Source: Cupriavidus basilensis
GTDB lineage: Bacteria > Pseudomonadota > Gammaproteobacteria > Burkholderiales > Burkholderiaceae
NCBI RefSeq assembly: GCF_000832305.1
Contig: NZ_CP010537.1
Coordinates: 3,472,001 to 3,536,000 of the forward strand
DNA: 64,000 bases
Direction of reading: 5' to 3'
The translations under genes were made by a program, and so were the position numbers. Below are positions 1 through 9,634 of the stretch, one piece after another. Positions within the stretch are counted from its first letter, which is position 1. Every line of letters starts with the position of its first letter. The notes beneath the pieces are model-generated. The model made no database searches and was not told where the DNA came from. It saw only the letters and a program-made list of their open reading frames with translations.

Positions 1-1760
1 GCACGGCCCAGCGCCACGCGCACCAGCGAGGTGAGCTCGTTGGGATCGCTGACCTTCGGCGCGTGCTCGGCCACCACGTCCAGCACGGTGCGCATGTCGC
101 GGATCGGCACACTTTCGTCCAGCAGGTTCTGCAGGATCCTTTGCAGCGCGGTAAGCGTGATGACCTTGGGAACCAGGTCTTCGGTGAGCTTGGGAGATTC
201 CTTGGCGATGCGGTCGAGCAGCGCCTGCACTTCCTGGCGGCCAAGCAGTTCAGCCGCGTGCATGTGGATCAGGTGGTTGAGGTGAGTCGCCACTACCGTG
301 CTTGCGTCCACCACGGTGTAGCCGTAGGTCTGCGCCTGCTCCTTGAGGCCGCTCTCGATCCACACCGCGGGCAGGCCGAAGGCCGGGTCCTGGCTGGGCG
401 TGCCCGGCAGCGCGCCGGACACCTGGCCGGGGTTGATCGCCATCCACTGCCCGGGCGCGGCTTCGCCGCGGCCGATCTCCACGCCCTTGAGCGTGATGCG
501 GTAAGCATTGGGCTTGAGTTCCAGGTTGTCGCGGATATGCACTACCGGCACCAGGAAGCCGATCTCCTGCGCCACCTTCTTGCGGATGCTCTTGATGCGC
601 CCGAGGAGCTCGCCGTTCTGCGCGCGGTCCACCAGCGGGATCAGGCGATAGCCCACCTCCATGCCGAGCGGATCGACCAGGGTGACATCGTCCCAGCTGG
701 CTTCGGTCGATTCCGGCGCCACCGCGGGGGCGCGTTCCTCGCGCTTCTTTTCCTGCGCCTGCGCCACGTCGCGGCGTGCCACATAGCGGCCGAACCACAC
801 CAGTGCGCCGGCAAAGGCCAGGAAGGCGACGTGCGGCATGCCCGGGATGATGCCCATCATGCCAATGATGGCGCCGGTCAGGTAGAGCACGCGCGGATTG
901 GAGAACAGCTGGCCGGTCAGCTGCTGGCCCACGTCCTGCTCGTTGGAGACCCGCGAAACGATCACACCCGCGGCGGTGGAAATCACCAGCGCCGGGATCT
1001 GCGCGACCAGGCCATCGCCGATGGTCAACAGCGTGTAGTTGCGCACCGCGGTGGCGAAGTCCAGGTCATGCTGCACCATGCCCACCACCATGCCGGCGCC
1101 GACGTTGATGAACATGATCATCAGGCCCGCCACGGCATCGCCGCGCACGAACTTGCTGGCGCCGTCCATCGCGCCGTAGAAGTCCGATTCCTGCGAGACC
1201 TCGGCGCGGCGCTTCTTGGCGCCTTCTTCATTGATCAGGCCTGCATTGAGGTCGGCATCGATCGCCATCTGCTTGCCGGGCATGGCATCGAGCATGAAGC
1301 GCGCGCCAACTTCGGCGATACGCCCCGCGCCCTTGGTGATGACCATGAAGTTGATCACCACCAGGATCGCGAACACCACGATGCCCACGGCAAAGTTGCC
1401 GCCGACCAGGAAGTGGCCGAAGGCCTCGATCACCTTGCCCGCGGCGTCCGGCCCGGTGTGCCCTTCCATCAGCACGACCCGGGTCGAGGCCACGTTGAGC
1501 GACAGGCGCAGCAGCGTGGTGAACAGCAGCACCGCCGGGAAGGCGGCGAAGTCCAGCGCCTTCTGGGTGTACATGCCCACCAGCAGCACCATGATCGACA
1601 GGGCGATGTTGAACGTGAACAGCAGATCCAGGATAAAGGGTGGCAGCGGCAGGATCATCATGCCGAGGATCATGATGATCAGCAGCGGGCCGGCCAGGGC
1701 CTTCATCTGCCCGCCTGTCTGGCCCCCCGGCAGTTTGAACAGCGAGGTCAATGCGTTCAT
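1..1760 (-). CDS. flhA: Flagellar export apparatus protein FlhA (partial, C-terminus beyond window)
   Basis: Inner-membrane component of the flagellar type III export gate, working with FlhB, FliPQR and the FliHIJ ATPase. The reading frame starts at an ATG at 1760 (MNALTSLFKLPGGQ) and runs off the left edge without a stop after about 586 codons; family members have about 690, so roughly the last 100 residues of the cytoplasmic domain are missing. Hydrophobic segments fill the first 320 residues, and the FHIPEP-family signature region (RLSLNVASTRVVL) lies near residue 95. The ATG overlaps the flhB stop as ATGA, implying translational coupling. Identification is firm. Confidence 0.97.
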   Translation of the reverse strand, partial: MNALTSLFKLPGGQTGGQMKALAGPLLIIMILGMMILPLPPFILDLLFTFNIALSIMVLLVGMYTQKALDFAAFPAVLLFTTLLRLSLNVASTRVVLMEGHTGPDAAGKVIEAFGHFLVGGNFAVGIVVFAILVVINFMVITKGAGRIAEVGARFMLDAMPGKQMAIDADLNAGLINEEGAKKRRAEVSQESDFYGAMDGASKFVRGDAVAGLMIMFINVGAGMVVGMVQHDLDFATAVRNYTLLTIGDGLVAQIPALVISTAAGVIVSRVSNEQDVGQQLTGQLFSNPRVLYLTGAIIGMMGIIPGMPHVAFLAFAGALVWFGRYVARRDVAQAQEKKREERAPAVAPESTEASWDDVTLVDPLGMEVGYRLIPLVDRAQNGELLGRIKSIRKKVAQEIGFLVPVVHIRDNLELKPNAYRITLKGVEIGRGEAAPGQWMAINPGQVSGALPGTPSQDPAFGLPAVWIESGLKEQAQTYGYTVVDASTVVATHLNHLIHMHAAELLGRQEVQALLDRIAKESPKLTEDLVPKVITLTALQRILQNLLDESVPIRDMRTVLDVVAEHAPKVSDPNELTSLVRVALGR

Positions 1761-2899
1761 GCTTGGCTTTCCGGTACGGCTAACTCGTCAGGCACCAGCA
1801 GATCGGAGGGTGCCGCCGGATGCGGGCCGCTGCTGTGGTGCCAGTGTTTCAGTTGATAGACCCAGGCCAGGACTTCGGCCACGGAGGTATACAGGCCGGC
1901 AGGGATTTCCCTGCCCAGCTCTACGTGACGATGCAGTGCGCGCGCCAGCGGCGGCGCGCTCAGCAACGGCACACCGTTCTCGACGGCAATCTCGCGGATG
2001 CGCGCGGCAATCGCGTCACTGCCCTTGGCGACCACGCGCGGCGCGCTCATGCGGCCTTCTTCGTAGCGCAGCGCCACGGCAAAGTGGGTCGGGTTGGTGA
2101 CCACCACATCCGCCTTCGGCACCTCGGACATCATGCGGCGCTTGGCCATGGCACGCTGCTGCTGGCGGATGCGCCCCTTGATGTGCGGGTCGCCTTCGCT
2201 GTCCTTGTGCTCCTGCTTGACCTCTTCCTTGGTCATGCGCAGCTTCTTGTAGAAGGTCCAGTACTGCCAGGGCACGTCGAGCGCGGCCACCAGCACCAGC
2301 GAACCCGCCACCATCGCGGAGCAGCTCAGCACCATCTCCAGCATGTGCAGCAGCGCTTCGTGGATCGGCGCGCTCATCAGCGCAATGGCCTCGGGCAACC
2401 GCCGCCACAGCACCCAGCCAGCCACGCTGCCAACCAGCAGCGCCTTGGCAATGGCCTTCGCCAGTTCCACCAGCGACTGCGAGGAGAACAACCTGCCCAG
2501 CCCCTTGAGTGGCGAGAGGCGGGAGAAATCCGGGGCGAAAGACTTCGCGGAAAACATCCAGCCGCCCAGCAGCATGGGGCCGGCCAGCGCTGCCGCGCCA
2601 AAGAACAGCAGCAGCGGCAGGAAGGCCAGCAGGCCCTCCCAGACTGCGATGCCAAAGCGCGACATCATGCGTGTCGTGTCAAAGGCAATCGCCGGCTCGA
2701 AGGCCAGGCTGGCGTGCAATACGGCATCGAGCTTGCTGGCAAGCGTGCCGCCCAGCGTCCACAGGCCCACTACGCCGCTCATCAGCATGATCAGCGTGGC
2801 GAGCTCGCGCGAACGCACGACCTGCCCCTCTTCGCGCGCCTTTTCCAGGCGCCGCGCTGAGGCGGGTTCGGTTTTCTCGAGATCGCTTTCTTCGGACAT
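1757..2899 (-). CDS. flhB: Flagellar export switch protein FlhB
   Basis: Membrane component of the flagellar export gate that switches substrate class from rod/hook to filament. It has 380 residues, matching the family. Four hydrophobic segments lie between about residues 30 and 210, followed by a cytoplasmic domain with the conserved self-cleavage motif NPTH (VVTNPTHFAVAL, near residue 260). I chose the ATG at 2899 (MSEESDLEKTEP), the normal family N-terminus; an in-frame upstream codon at 2923 would add eight residues that do not look like FlhB. The 263-nt gap to cheZ suggests its own promoter in addition to read-through from the che genes. Confidence 0.97.
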   Translation of the reverse strand: MSEESDLEKTEPASARRLEKAREEGQVVRSRELATLIMLMSGVVGLWTLGGTLASKLDAVLHASLAFEPAIAFDTTRMMSRFGIAVWEGLLAFLPLLLFFGAAALAGPMLLGGWMFSAKSFAPDFSRLSPLKGLGRLFSSQSLVELAKAIAKALLVGSVAGWVLWRRLPEAIALMSAPIHEALLHMLEMVLSCSAMVAGSLVLVAALDVPWQYWTFYKKLRMTKEEVKQEHKDSEGDPHIKGRIRQQQRAMAKRRMMSEVPKADVVVTNPTHFAVALRYEEGRMSAPRVVAKGSDAIAARIREIAVENGVPLLSAPPLARALHRHVELGREIPAGLYTSVAEVLAWVYQLKHWHHSSGPHPAAPSDLLVPDELAVPESQA

Positions 2900-3116
2900 G
2901 GCCGCTCCGTTACGAAGCGGCATGCGGCCGTTCGTCAGGATCGATTATCGGAGCGGAAACCGGCGGCCATTAGCCGGAATAGGACTGGGATTCTGGCGCT
3001 GTTTGCGCGATGGCGCCGCTTGGGGCGGGCCGGGCACGCGGGGCAGGGGCGGCATGCGCGATGCGCCGGGGGCGTTGCGGCGGCGCACCCCGGGGAAGGG
3101 GCGTGCGCGGGACGGT

Positions 3117-3138
3117 GCGGCGCCGCTAGCGGCGCCGC
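3117..3138. repeat. 22-bp perfect palindrome downstream of cheZ
   Basis: Arms GCGGCGCCGCT/AGCGGCGCCGC form a self-complementary 22-mer just beyond the cheZ stop. It could fold into a GC-rich hairpin at the 3' end of the che transcript, but no T-run follows on the minus strand, so it is not a canonical intrinsic terminator. The rest of the 2900-3162 gap is GC-rich with no convincing gene. Confidence 0.6.
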
Positions 3139-3162
3139 GCTCCTTGCCTGGCGATCAGAAGA

Positions 3163-3798
3163 TCAGAAGCCCAGGCTGGCGAGCAGGTCGTCGACCTGCG
3201 ACTGGTCGGAAACCACGTCGGCCTTGCCTTCGGGGTTGACCTGCGGTCCATTCATCAACGTAGCCGGCGCTTCCACGCGGCGATCGGCCGGGACATTGTC
3301 GATCAGCACCTGCAGCAGTTCCTGCTCCAGGGAGTGGATCATGTCCATCATCTTCTTGATGACCTGGCCGGTCAGGTCCTGGAAGTCCTGCGCCATCATG
3401 ATGTCGAGCAGGTGGCTGCCGGTGGCGCGGGCCTGCTGCGGCACGTCGGTCAGGAAGGCGCGGGTGTCGAGCACGAGCTCGCGCGCGTCTCCCAGCTCCA
3501 CCGGCGTTTCGAACCAGGCTTCCCAGCGCTTGTCGAGCGCCTCGGCCTGTTTCTCCATGCCGGACTGGATCGGCTGCGCCAGTTCCACCGCGGTCAGCGT
3601 GCGCTCGGCAGCCTGCTCGGTCATGGAGGCGATATAGCTGAGCCGGTCGCGCGCATCGGGGATGGCCTGCGCGGCACGCTCGATTTCCTTGTCGAGCCCC
3701 AATTCGCGCATATTGTCGCGCAGCATCCGCGTCAGGGCGCCAATGCGCTGGAACAGCTGCTCGGCAGATTCGTTGCTGAGAGTCGGAGTCGTCGACAT
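3163..3798 (-). CDS. cheZ: Chemotaxis protein phosphatase CheZ
   Basis: Accelerates dephosphorylation of CheY-P and so resets the flagellar motor signal. The 211-residue product is mostly helical, with the CheZ active-site helix visible as [15 protein letters not shown] (near residue 140; the Gln of DLTGQ inserts into the CheY active site in this family). The C-terminus [14 protein letters not shown] is the usual CheY-binding tail. The ATG at 3798 ([11 protein letters not shown]) was chosen over an upstream in-frame start at 3891 because the extra sequence overlaps cheY. The gene sits 10 nt behind cheY, as in other beta/gammaproteobacterial che operons. Confidence 0.97.
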   Translation of the reverse strand: MSTTPTLSNESAEQLFQRIGALTRMLRDNMRELGLDKEIERAAQAIPDARDRLSYIASMTEQAAERTLTAVELAQPIQSGMEKQAEALDKRWEAWFETPVELGDARELVLDTRAFLTDVPQQARATGSHLLDIMMAQDFQDLTGQVIKKMMDMIHSLEQELLQVLIDNVPADRRVEAPATLMNGPQVNPEGKADVVSDQSQVDDLLASLGF

Positions 3799-3808
3799 GT
3801 CGCCCACC

Positions 3809-4204
3809 TTATGCCCCTTCCTTCGCCAGTTTCTCGAAGATCTTGGTAATTTTCTCGTCGAGCGTCGCTGCCGTGAATGGCTTGACCACATAGCCGTTCG
3901 CGCCGGCCTGTGCCGCGGCGATGATGTTCTCCTTCTTGGCCTCGGCCGTCACCATCAGCACCGGCAGCTTGGCCAGCGGCCCTTCGGCGCGAATCGCCTG
4001 CAGCATGCTCAGGCCGTCCATGTTCGGCATGTTCCAGTCGGAAATGACGAACTGGAAGCTGCCGTCCTTGACCTTCTCCAGGCCCGCGGCGCCGTCTTCG
4101 GCTTCCTCGACGTTGGCAAAGCCCAGTTCCTTAAGCAGGTTGCGGATGATGCGACGCATGGTGGGGAAGTCATCGACCACCAGGATCTTCATGTTCTTGT
4201 CCAC
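3809..4204 (-). CDS. cheY: Chemotaxis response regulator CheY
   Basis: Single receiver domain of 131 residues that carries the phosphoryl signal from CheA to FliM at the motor. The acidic pair D11-D12, phosphoacceptor D56 (FVISDWNMP), the switch Thr in VTAEAKKEN and the conserved Lys in VVKPF are all present. The start is a GTG at 4204, 8 nt after GGAG; it aligns with the N-terminus of enteric CheY, whereas the ATG four codons further in has no suitably spaced ribosome site. It is separated from cheB by a gap containing a very strong hairpin (4248-4282). Confidence 0.97.
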   Translation of the reverse strand: MDKNMKILVVDDFPTMRRIIRNLLKELGFANVEEAEDGAAGLEKVKDGSFQFVISDWNMPNMDGLSMLQAIRAEGPLAKLPVLMVTAEAKKENIIAAAQAGANGYVVKPFTAATLDEKITKIFEKLAKEGA

Positions 4205-4247
4205 TCTAACGGCTCCAATACAGTTGTGGAAAGTTGCTGCAATACTT

Positions 4248-4282
4248 GCGCTGGCCCGGCCGGCATGCGGCCGGGCCAGCGC
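4248..4282. repeat. Perfect 15-bp-arm hairpin between cheB and cheY
   Basis: GCGCTGGCCCGGCCG, loop GCATG, CGGCCGGGCCAGCGC. It lies in the 88-nt gap after the cheB stop, upstream of cheY in the transcript. There is no T-run on the minus strand, so it looks more like an mRNA-processing or stabilising element (or a REP-like repeat) than a terminator. Confidence 0.7.
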
Positions 4283-4292
4283 TTGTGCCCTG

Positions 4293-5369
4293 TCAAACTC
4301 GCTGCGCGCGCGCCCCGAAGGTGGCCAGGCGCGCCATCACGCGCTGGCTCATCGCGTGCAGCGGTACTACCTCATGCACCCCACCGGCGGCTATCGCCTC
4401 CTTGGGCATGCCGAACACGATGCAACTGCTCTCATCCTGTGCCAGGTTATAGGCACCGGCCTCGCGCATGCGCAGCATACCTTGCGCCCCGTCCTTGCCC
4501 ATGCCCGTCAGCATCACGCCGATGGCGTTCTTGCCTGCGTGCTTGGCGGCCGAATCGAACAGCACCTCGACCGACGGCCGGTGGCGGTTGACTGCCGGCT
4601 CCTGCGACAGGTGGGCCACATAGTTGGCCCCGCTGCGCGCGAGCAGCAGGTGCGAGTCGCCCGGGGCAATATAGGCGTAGCCGGGCAGCACGCGCTCGCC
4701 GTGCTCCGCTTCCTTGACCGTGATCCGGCACAGGCCGTCCAAGCGCTGCGCGAACGAGCGCGTGAAGCCGGCCGGCATATGCTGGACGATCAGCACGGCG
4801 GGGCAATCGGGCGGCATCGGCATCAGGAATTCCTTGATGGCCTCGGTGCCGCCGGTGGACGCACCAACGATAATCAGCTTTTCCGTGGATAGCAACGGGC
4901 TGCGCAGCATCGGGGTAGCCGGCGCGGCCGCTTCCCCGCTGGCGGGTGCGTTGCTGCGGATGCGCGCACGCGACGCGGCACGGATCTTGTCGGCGATGGT
5001 GTCGGTGTAATCCATCAGGCCGTCGCGGATGCCGAGCTTGGGCTTGGTGACGAAATCCACCGCGCCGAGCTCCAGCGCGCGCATCGTGATTTCCGAGCCG
5101 CGCTCGGTCAGCGACGACACCATCAGCACCGGCATCGGGCGCAGGCGCATCAGCCGCTCGAGGAAATCCAGCCCGTCCATGCGCGGCATTTCCACGTCCA
5201 GCGTAAGCACATCCGGATTCAGGCGCTTGATCAGGTCGCGCGCCACCAGCGGATCGGGGGCGGTACCCACCACCTCCATATCGCTCTGGCTGTTGATGAT
5301 CTCCGTCATCAGGCTGCGTATCAGCGCGGAGTCGTCCACGCACAATACCTTGATCTTGGCGGCAGTCAT
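4293..5369 (-). CDS. cheB: Receptor methylesterase/deamidase response regulator CheB
   Basis: Removes methyl groups from glutamates of chemoreceptors (and can deamidate glutamines) when phosphorylated by CheA, giving adaptation. The 358-residue protein has a receiver domain (acidic pair D12-D13, phosphoacceptor D58 in [12 protein letters not shown]), a linker near residues 135-160, and a methylesterase domain with the catalytic triad: Ser in [10 protein letters not shown], His in QHMPAGFT and Asp in [13 protein letters not shown] start at 5369. It lies in the order cheR-cheD-cheB, with 23 nt between cheD and cheB. Confidence 0.98.
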   Translation of the reverse strand: MTAAKIKVLCVDDSALIRSLMTEIINSQSDMEVVGTAPDPLVARDLIKRLNPDVLTLDVEMPRMDGLDFLERLMRLRPMPVLMVSSLTERGSEITMRALELGAVDFVTKPKLGIRDGLMDYTDTIADKIRAASRARIRSNAPASGEAAAPATPMLRSPLLSTEKLIIVGASTGGTEAIKEFLMPMPPDCPAVLIVQHMPAGFTRSFAQRLDGLCRITVKEAEHGERVLPGYAYIAPGDSHLLLARSGANYVAHLSQEPAVNRHRPSVEVLFDSAAKHAGKNAIGVMLTGMGKDGAQGMLRMREAGAYNLAQDESSCIVFGMPKEAIAAGGVHEVVPLHAMSQRVMARLATFGARAQRV

Positions 5370-5392
5370 GTCTGGATAAAGTCCTTGTCGTA

Positions 5393-6058
5393 TCAGGAAA
5401 CGGCAGCCGACGGCGCACGCCGCGAAAACAGTTCCGCGCCGCCCTTTGCGGGCGCCGTCGCGGAGCTGGCAATGGCGCGTGCCAGCGCGCGTTCGTTGCG
5501 CTCGACCACCACCTGGTCGTCCTGTCGGGTGAGCCGGCGCACCAGCGCCAGCCCGGTAAGCGGGAAATAGCTGACGCGGCGCGCGTGCGGGCCACGCAGG
5601 TCCTGGGCGGCCACGCGGATCTCCTCGGCCTTCAGGTACCTGAGCACGAACTCGGCGTTGCGATCGCCGATATTGAGCGTGGTCATGTTGGCCAGCACCG
5701 CGCCGCCGCCGAACACCTTGGCTTCGAGCCGCTCGCGGCGCGCGCCCATCTTCAGCAATTCGTTGATCAGCACTTCCAGCGCGTAGGAGCCGTAGCGCAT
5801 CGATGCGCTGAGCAGCCGGTCCGCACCCGCGCCCGCACCATCATCGTCCGGCAGCATGAAATGGTTCATGCCCCCGACCCCGGCCGTCTCGTCGCGGATG
5901 CATGCTGCTACGCACGAGCCGAGCACCGTGGTCAGCACCACGTCCTCGCGGGTCACGTAATACTCGTTGGGCAGCAGCTTGATGGCTTGCTTGCCGAATT
6001 CCCGGTCAAAGTAGCTGCGGGTGGCAATCGCCTCGGGCAATTGGGGCGTGCGCATCAT
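5393..6058 (-). CDS. cheD: Chemoreceptor glutamine deamidase CheD
   Basis: Deamidates specific glutamines in chemoreceptors, helping maturation and adaptation. The 221-residue protein carries the CheD catalytic region: Cys in [12 protein letters not shown], His in GGMNHFMLP, and the Thr-containing [10 protein letters not shown] segment. Two consecutive ATGs (6058 and 6055) follow GGGAGG; the second has the better spacing (6 nt), the first is annotated. The start overlaps the end of cheR by 4 nt. A basic, Ala/Arg-rich C-terminal tail of about 40 residues extends past the usual domain. Confidence 0.97.
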   Translation of the reverse strand: MMRTPQLPEAIATRSYFDREFGKQAIKLLPNEYYVTREDVVLTTVLGSCVAACIRDETAGVGGMNHFMLPDDDGAGAGADRLLSASMRYGSYALEVLINELLKMGARRERLEAKVFGGGAVLANMTTLNIGDRNAEFVLRYLKAEEIRVAAQDLRGPHARRVSYFPLTGLALVRRLTRQDDQVVVERNERALARAIASSATAPAKGGAELFSRRAPSAAVS

Positions 6059-6957
6059 GATCCTCCCAGCCGGACCGACTGCGGCGCCAGTTCATAGACA
6101 GTCTGCCCGCGCAGCTGGAAGGCACGCGTCACGTAGGAGAAATTCTCGGAGTGGCCCGCGAACAGCAGTCCGTGCGGCTTGAGCAGCGGCACGAAGCGCT
6201 CCAGGATCTTGCCCTGGGTAGGCTTGTCGAAATAGATCATGACGTTGCGGCAGAAGATCGCGTCGAACTTCTCGCGAATCCCCCAGTCCGGCGCCAGCAG
6301 GTTGAGCGGCTCGAAACTGATGGTGCCCGCCAGCTCCGGCTTGACCTTGACCGCGCCTGCGCGCTGGCCGGTGCCCTTGAGGAAAAAGCGCTTGAGCCGC
6401 TCCGGCGAGAGCTTGTTCACCTGCTCGGCCGTATAGACGCCGGAGCGGGCCTTGGCCAGCACCTGGGTGTCGATATCGGTTGCCAGCACGGTGGCGGCGC
6501 GCTCGCCGAGCGCCTCGGCCAGTGTGATGGCGATCGAGTAGGGTTCCTCGCCGGTGGACGCGGCCGAGCACCATACCGAGTAGGGCCGGCCGGTCTTCTT
6601 GGCGTGTTCCGCCAGCAAGGGGAAGTGATGGGCTTCGCGGAAGAACGACGTCAGGTTGGTGGTGAGCGCGTTGGTAAAGAACTCCCACTCCTCCGAGCCG
6701 TCATCGGCATCCAGCATTGCCAGGTAAGTGCCGAAATCGACCAGCTGCAGCGTGCGCAGCCGTCGCGCCAGCCGGCTGTACACCATCTCTCGCTTGTGGC
6801 TGCCAAGCGAGATGCCCGCGCGGCGATGAATCATCGCGCGGATCTTCTCGAAGTCCCGCTCGGTCAGCAGGAAGTCACGCGGCTCGTCGCGCCGCAGGGA
6901 AGCGGGCTGCGCTGATTGCGGGCCGGCGGCAAAGGCGGTTGGGCGAAGCTGCGTCAT
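6055..6957 (-). CDS. cheR: Chemoreceptor methyltransferase CheR
   Basis: S-adenosylmethionine-dependent methylation of receptor glutamates. The 300-residue product has an N-terminal helical domain (residues about 25-90), the SAM-binding region ([16 protein letters not shown], where the GEEPYS motif is typical), and [10 protein letters not shown] with the beta-subdomain that binds receptor C-terminal pentapeptides. Two of the receptors encoded here end in such a pentapeptide (DWSAF), so tethering is plausible. ATG start at 6957; overlaps cheD. Confidence 0.98.
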   Translation of the reverse strand: MTQLRPTAFAAGPQSAQPASLRRDEPRDFLLTERDFEKIRAMIHRRAGISLGSHKREMVYSRLARRLRTLQLVDFGTYLAMLDADDGSEEWEFFTNALTTNLTSFFREAHHFPLLAEHAKKTGRPYSVWCSAASTGEEPYSIAITLAEALGERAATVLATDIDTQVLAKARSGVYTAEQVNKLSPERLKRFFLKGTGQRAGAVKVKPELAGTISFEPLNLLAPDWGIREKFDAIFCRNVMIYFDKPTQGKILERFVPLLKPHGLLFAGHSENFSYVTRAFQLRGQTVYELAPQSVRLGGS

Positions 6958-7028
6958 GTGTTGCGGGGGCTTTTGGCCGTGGTCTTGCTGGGGCTTGCTT
7001 TGGTGAACTCAGGCGGATCTGTGCGGGA

Positions 7029-7523
7029 TCAGGCGAGCTCGGCTTCGACCAGTTCCATTTCGGCACTGGTCATCAGCTTCTCGATGTCGATCAGGATCAG
7101 CATGCGGCCGTCGACAGTGCCGAGGCCGGTCAGGTGATCGTTGGAGACCGAGACGCCGAACTCCGGCGCTGGCTTGATGGCTTCGCCGGTCAGGGTCAGC
7201 ACGTCCGATACGCCATCCACCACGATGCCAACCACACGGCCCGCGATATTGAGGATGATGACCACGGTGTGGTGGTCGTAGCGCACGTTGCCCAAGCGGA
7301 ACTTCAGGCGCAGGTCCACGATCGGCACGATCACGCCGCGCAGATTGGTCACGCCCTTGATGAAATCGGGCGCATTCGCCAGGCGGGTCACCGCGTCGTA
7401 GCCGCGGATCTCCTGCACCTTGAGAATGTCGATGCCATACTCTTCGCTTCCTAGCGTGAAAACCAGGAACTCCTGCCCGGAAGCTTCGCTCCCGGGGGTA
7501 TCGATGTGTCCGATGCCGGCCAT
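7029..7523 (-). CDS. cheW: Chemotaxis coupling protein CheW (first copy)
   Basis: Links chemoreceptors to the CheA kinase in the array. It is a single CheW domain of 164 residues with the canonical stretches [36 protein letters not shown] and the VDGVSDVL region. ATG at 7523 behind AGGAG. It is encoded 21 nt after cheA. A second CheW (17560-18036) is strongly similar, particularly in [12 protein letters not shown] and NLRGVIVPI, indicating a duplication. Confidence 0.97.
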   Translation of the reverse strand: MAGIGHIDTPGSEASGQEFLVFTLGSEEYGIDILKVQEIRGYDAVTRLANAPDFIKGVTNLRGVIVPIVDLRLKFRLGNVRYDHHTVVIILNIAGRVVGIVVDGVSDVLTLTGEAIKPAPEFGVSVSNDHLTGLGTVDGRMLILIDIEKLMTSAEMELVEAELA

Positions 7524-7544
7524 GATGTCTTGTTCTCCTGAGCG

Positions 7545-9575
7545 TTAAGCAAGCGCCGGGTCTTGGCGGCGCACTCCGGTGCGCTGCAGCGCGCCGACGT
7601 CCACGATCAGTGCCACGCTGCCGTCGCCCAGGATGGTGGCGGCGGAAATGCAAGGCACCTTGCGGTAGTTGGTTTCGAGGTTCTTCAGCACGACCTGGTG
7701 CTGGCCGATCAGTTGGTCCACCAGCAGCGCGAAACGCTTGCCTTCGGCCTGCAGGATCACGGCGATGCCCTGGGTCGGTTCCTGCACGGCTTCGGCCACG
7801 TTGAACACGCGATGCAACTCCAGCAGCGGCAGGTACTCGCCGCGCACATGCATCACGCGGTCGTTGTTGGCTGCCGTGTGCACGTCTTCCGGCTTGGGCT
7901 GCAGCGACTCCATCACGCAGTTCAGCGGCAGGATGAAGGTCTCGGCGCCCACCTTGACGGACATGCCGTCCAGGATCGCCAGCGTCAGCGGCAGCACGAT
8001 GCGGGTGGTGGTGCCCTGGCCGGGACGCGAGGTAACCTCGACGTGGCCGCCCATTTCCTGGATGTTCCGCTTGACCACGTCCATGCCCACGCCGCGGCCG
8101 GACAGGTCGGTCACCGCTTCGGCGGTGGAGAAGCCCGGCGCGAAGATCAGTTGCCAGACTTCGTCGTCGCTGATGTTCTCCGACACCGGCAGGCCGTTCT
8201 GCAGCGCCTTGGCAAGGATCTTGTCGCGGCGCAGGCCGCCACCGTCGTCGCTTACTTCAATGACGATGTTGCCGCCGTGATGCTGGGCCGACAGGATCAG
8301 CTGCCCGGTGGGTTCCTTGCCCGCGGCAACACGCAAGTCCGGGGTCTCGATGCCGTGGTCCAGGCTGTTGCGCACCAGGTGGGTCAGCGGATCGATGATG
8401 CGTTCGATCAGGCTCTTGTCGAGCTCGGTGGCCTTACCGAAGGTGACCAGGTCGATCTGCTTGCCCAGCTTGCCGGCGAGGTCGCGCACCAGGCGCGGGA
8501 AGCGCGAGAAGACGTAGTCCATCGGCATCATGCGGATCGACATCACCGCTTCCTGCAGGTCGCGCGCATTGCGCTCGAGCTGGCCCATGCCGGAGAACAA
8601 GCGGTCGAACAGCACCGGATCGAGCGCGGACGCGGTCTGCGCCAGCATCGATTGCGTGATGACCAGCTCGCCCACCAGGTTGATGATCTGGTCCACTTTT
8701 TCGGTGGGCACGCGGATGGAGCCGGACTCCTGCGCGTGAGCGGCCGCGGCGGGCTGCGCCTTGGCTTTTTCCTTGACGGGCGCGGCCGGGGCCTGCGCCG
8801 GTGCTGCGGCGACCGGCGCGGGCGCAGCAGCCTCAGGGACCGGCTCGGCTGCGGCCGGCGCTGCGGCCGCAGCCGGCGCATCCGCCGCTTCGACGACGAT
8901 CTGGTCGCCGTCGACGACGAAGCAGCACACCGCGATGATGTCATCGGCGCTGCACTGGCTCGACAGCCACACGGTGAGATCGCCGCCCTCTTCCTTCTGC
9001 CCGGTGATCTCGCCCAGGTTGGCAAGTTCCTCGCGCAACAGCGCCTGGTCCGAAGGCGACACCTTGACCAGCGTCACCTTCAGGCCGCCGCCGGCGGCTG
9101 CCGGTGCCGCCGGTGCCGCGGCTGGCGCTGCGGCAACAGGCGCAGCCGGGGCGCTCGCCGCCGCCGGCGTGCCGCCCGCAGCCTCGAGCGCCAGTTGCTG
9201 AAGAACGGCGCAGATACGCGCCAGCGTTTCCGGATCGGGTTCCGTACCGTTACGGTAGGCGTTGAGCTGATCTTGCAACACGTCCTTGGTTTCCAGAAAA
9301 GTGTCGATGATGGTCCGGGACAACGCCAGTTCCCGCCGCCGCGTACGGTCAAGCAGGTTTTCCAGCAGGTGCGTGGTTTCGGTCAGGGCAGCGAAGCCGA
9401 ACGTGGCCGCGCCGCCCTTGATAGAGTGCGCCGCGCGAAAAATCGCGTTGAGCTCTTCCGCATCGGGGGATTCGAGATCCAGCCCAAGCAGCAGTTGCTC
9501 CATTTCCACGAGGAGCTCTTCCGCCTCCTCGAAAAAGGTCTGGTAGAACTGCGTGATATCGATATCGACAGACAT
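7545..9575 (-). CDS. cheA: Chemotaxis histidine kinase CheA
   Basis: Receptor-controlled kinase that phosphorylates CheY and CheB. The 676-residue protein has an HPt domain with the phosphorylated His at residue 50 (AAHSIKGGAATFGF), a CheY/CheB-binding P2 region (about 175-230), a dimerisation domain (NLVGELVITQSM, about 290-350), an ATPase domain with N-box HLVRNSLDHGIE and G-boxes SDDGGGL and GRGVGMDVV, and a CheW-like P5 domain to the end. Two Ala/Pro-rich linkers (about 140-170 and 230-280) flank P2. ATG start at 9575. Complete and apparently functional. Confidence 0.98.
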   Translation of the reverse strand: MSVDIDITQFYQTFFEEAEELLVEMEQLLLGLDLESPDAEELNAIFRAAHSIKGGAATFGFAALTETTHLLENLLDRTRRRELALSRTIIDTFLETKDVLQDQLNAYRNGTEPDPETLARICAVLQQLALEAAGGTPAAASAPAAPVAAAPAAAPAAPAAAGGGLKVTLVKVSPSDQALLREELANLGEITGQKEEGGDLTVWLSSQCSADDIIAVCCFVVDGDQIVVEAADAPAAAAAPAAAEPVPEAAAPAPVAAAPAQAPAAPVKEKAKAQPAAAAHAQESGSIRVPTEKVDQIINLVGELVITQSMLAQTASALDPVLFDRLFSGMGQLERNARDLQEAVMSIRMMPMDYVFSRFPRLVRDLAGKLGKQIDLVTFGKATELDKSLIERIIDPLTHLVRNSLDHGIETPDLRVAAGKEPTGQLILSAQHHGGNIVIEVSDDGGGLRRDKILAKALQNGLPVSENISDDEVWQLIFAPGFSTAEAVTDLSGRGVGMDVVKRNIQEMGGHVEVTSRPGQGTTTRIVLPLTLAILDGMSVKVGAETFILPLNCVMESLQPKPEDVHTAANNDRVMHVRGEYLPLLELHRVFNVAEAVQEPTQGIAVILQAEGKRFALLVDQLIGQHQVVLKNLETNYRKVPCISAATILGDGSVALIVDVGALQRTGVRRQDPALA

Positions 9576-9634
9576 AACCGTCCTGGCTCACTGAATTTTG
9601 CTGCGAAGTCCGCTGCCGGCATGGCAGACGGTCT

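Noticed and set aside
63..1856. Plus-strand open frame opposite flhA
   Set aside because: His/Arg-rich antisense translation of the flhA gene, which is itself certain.
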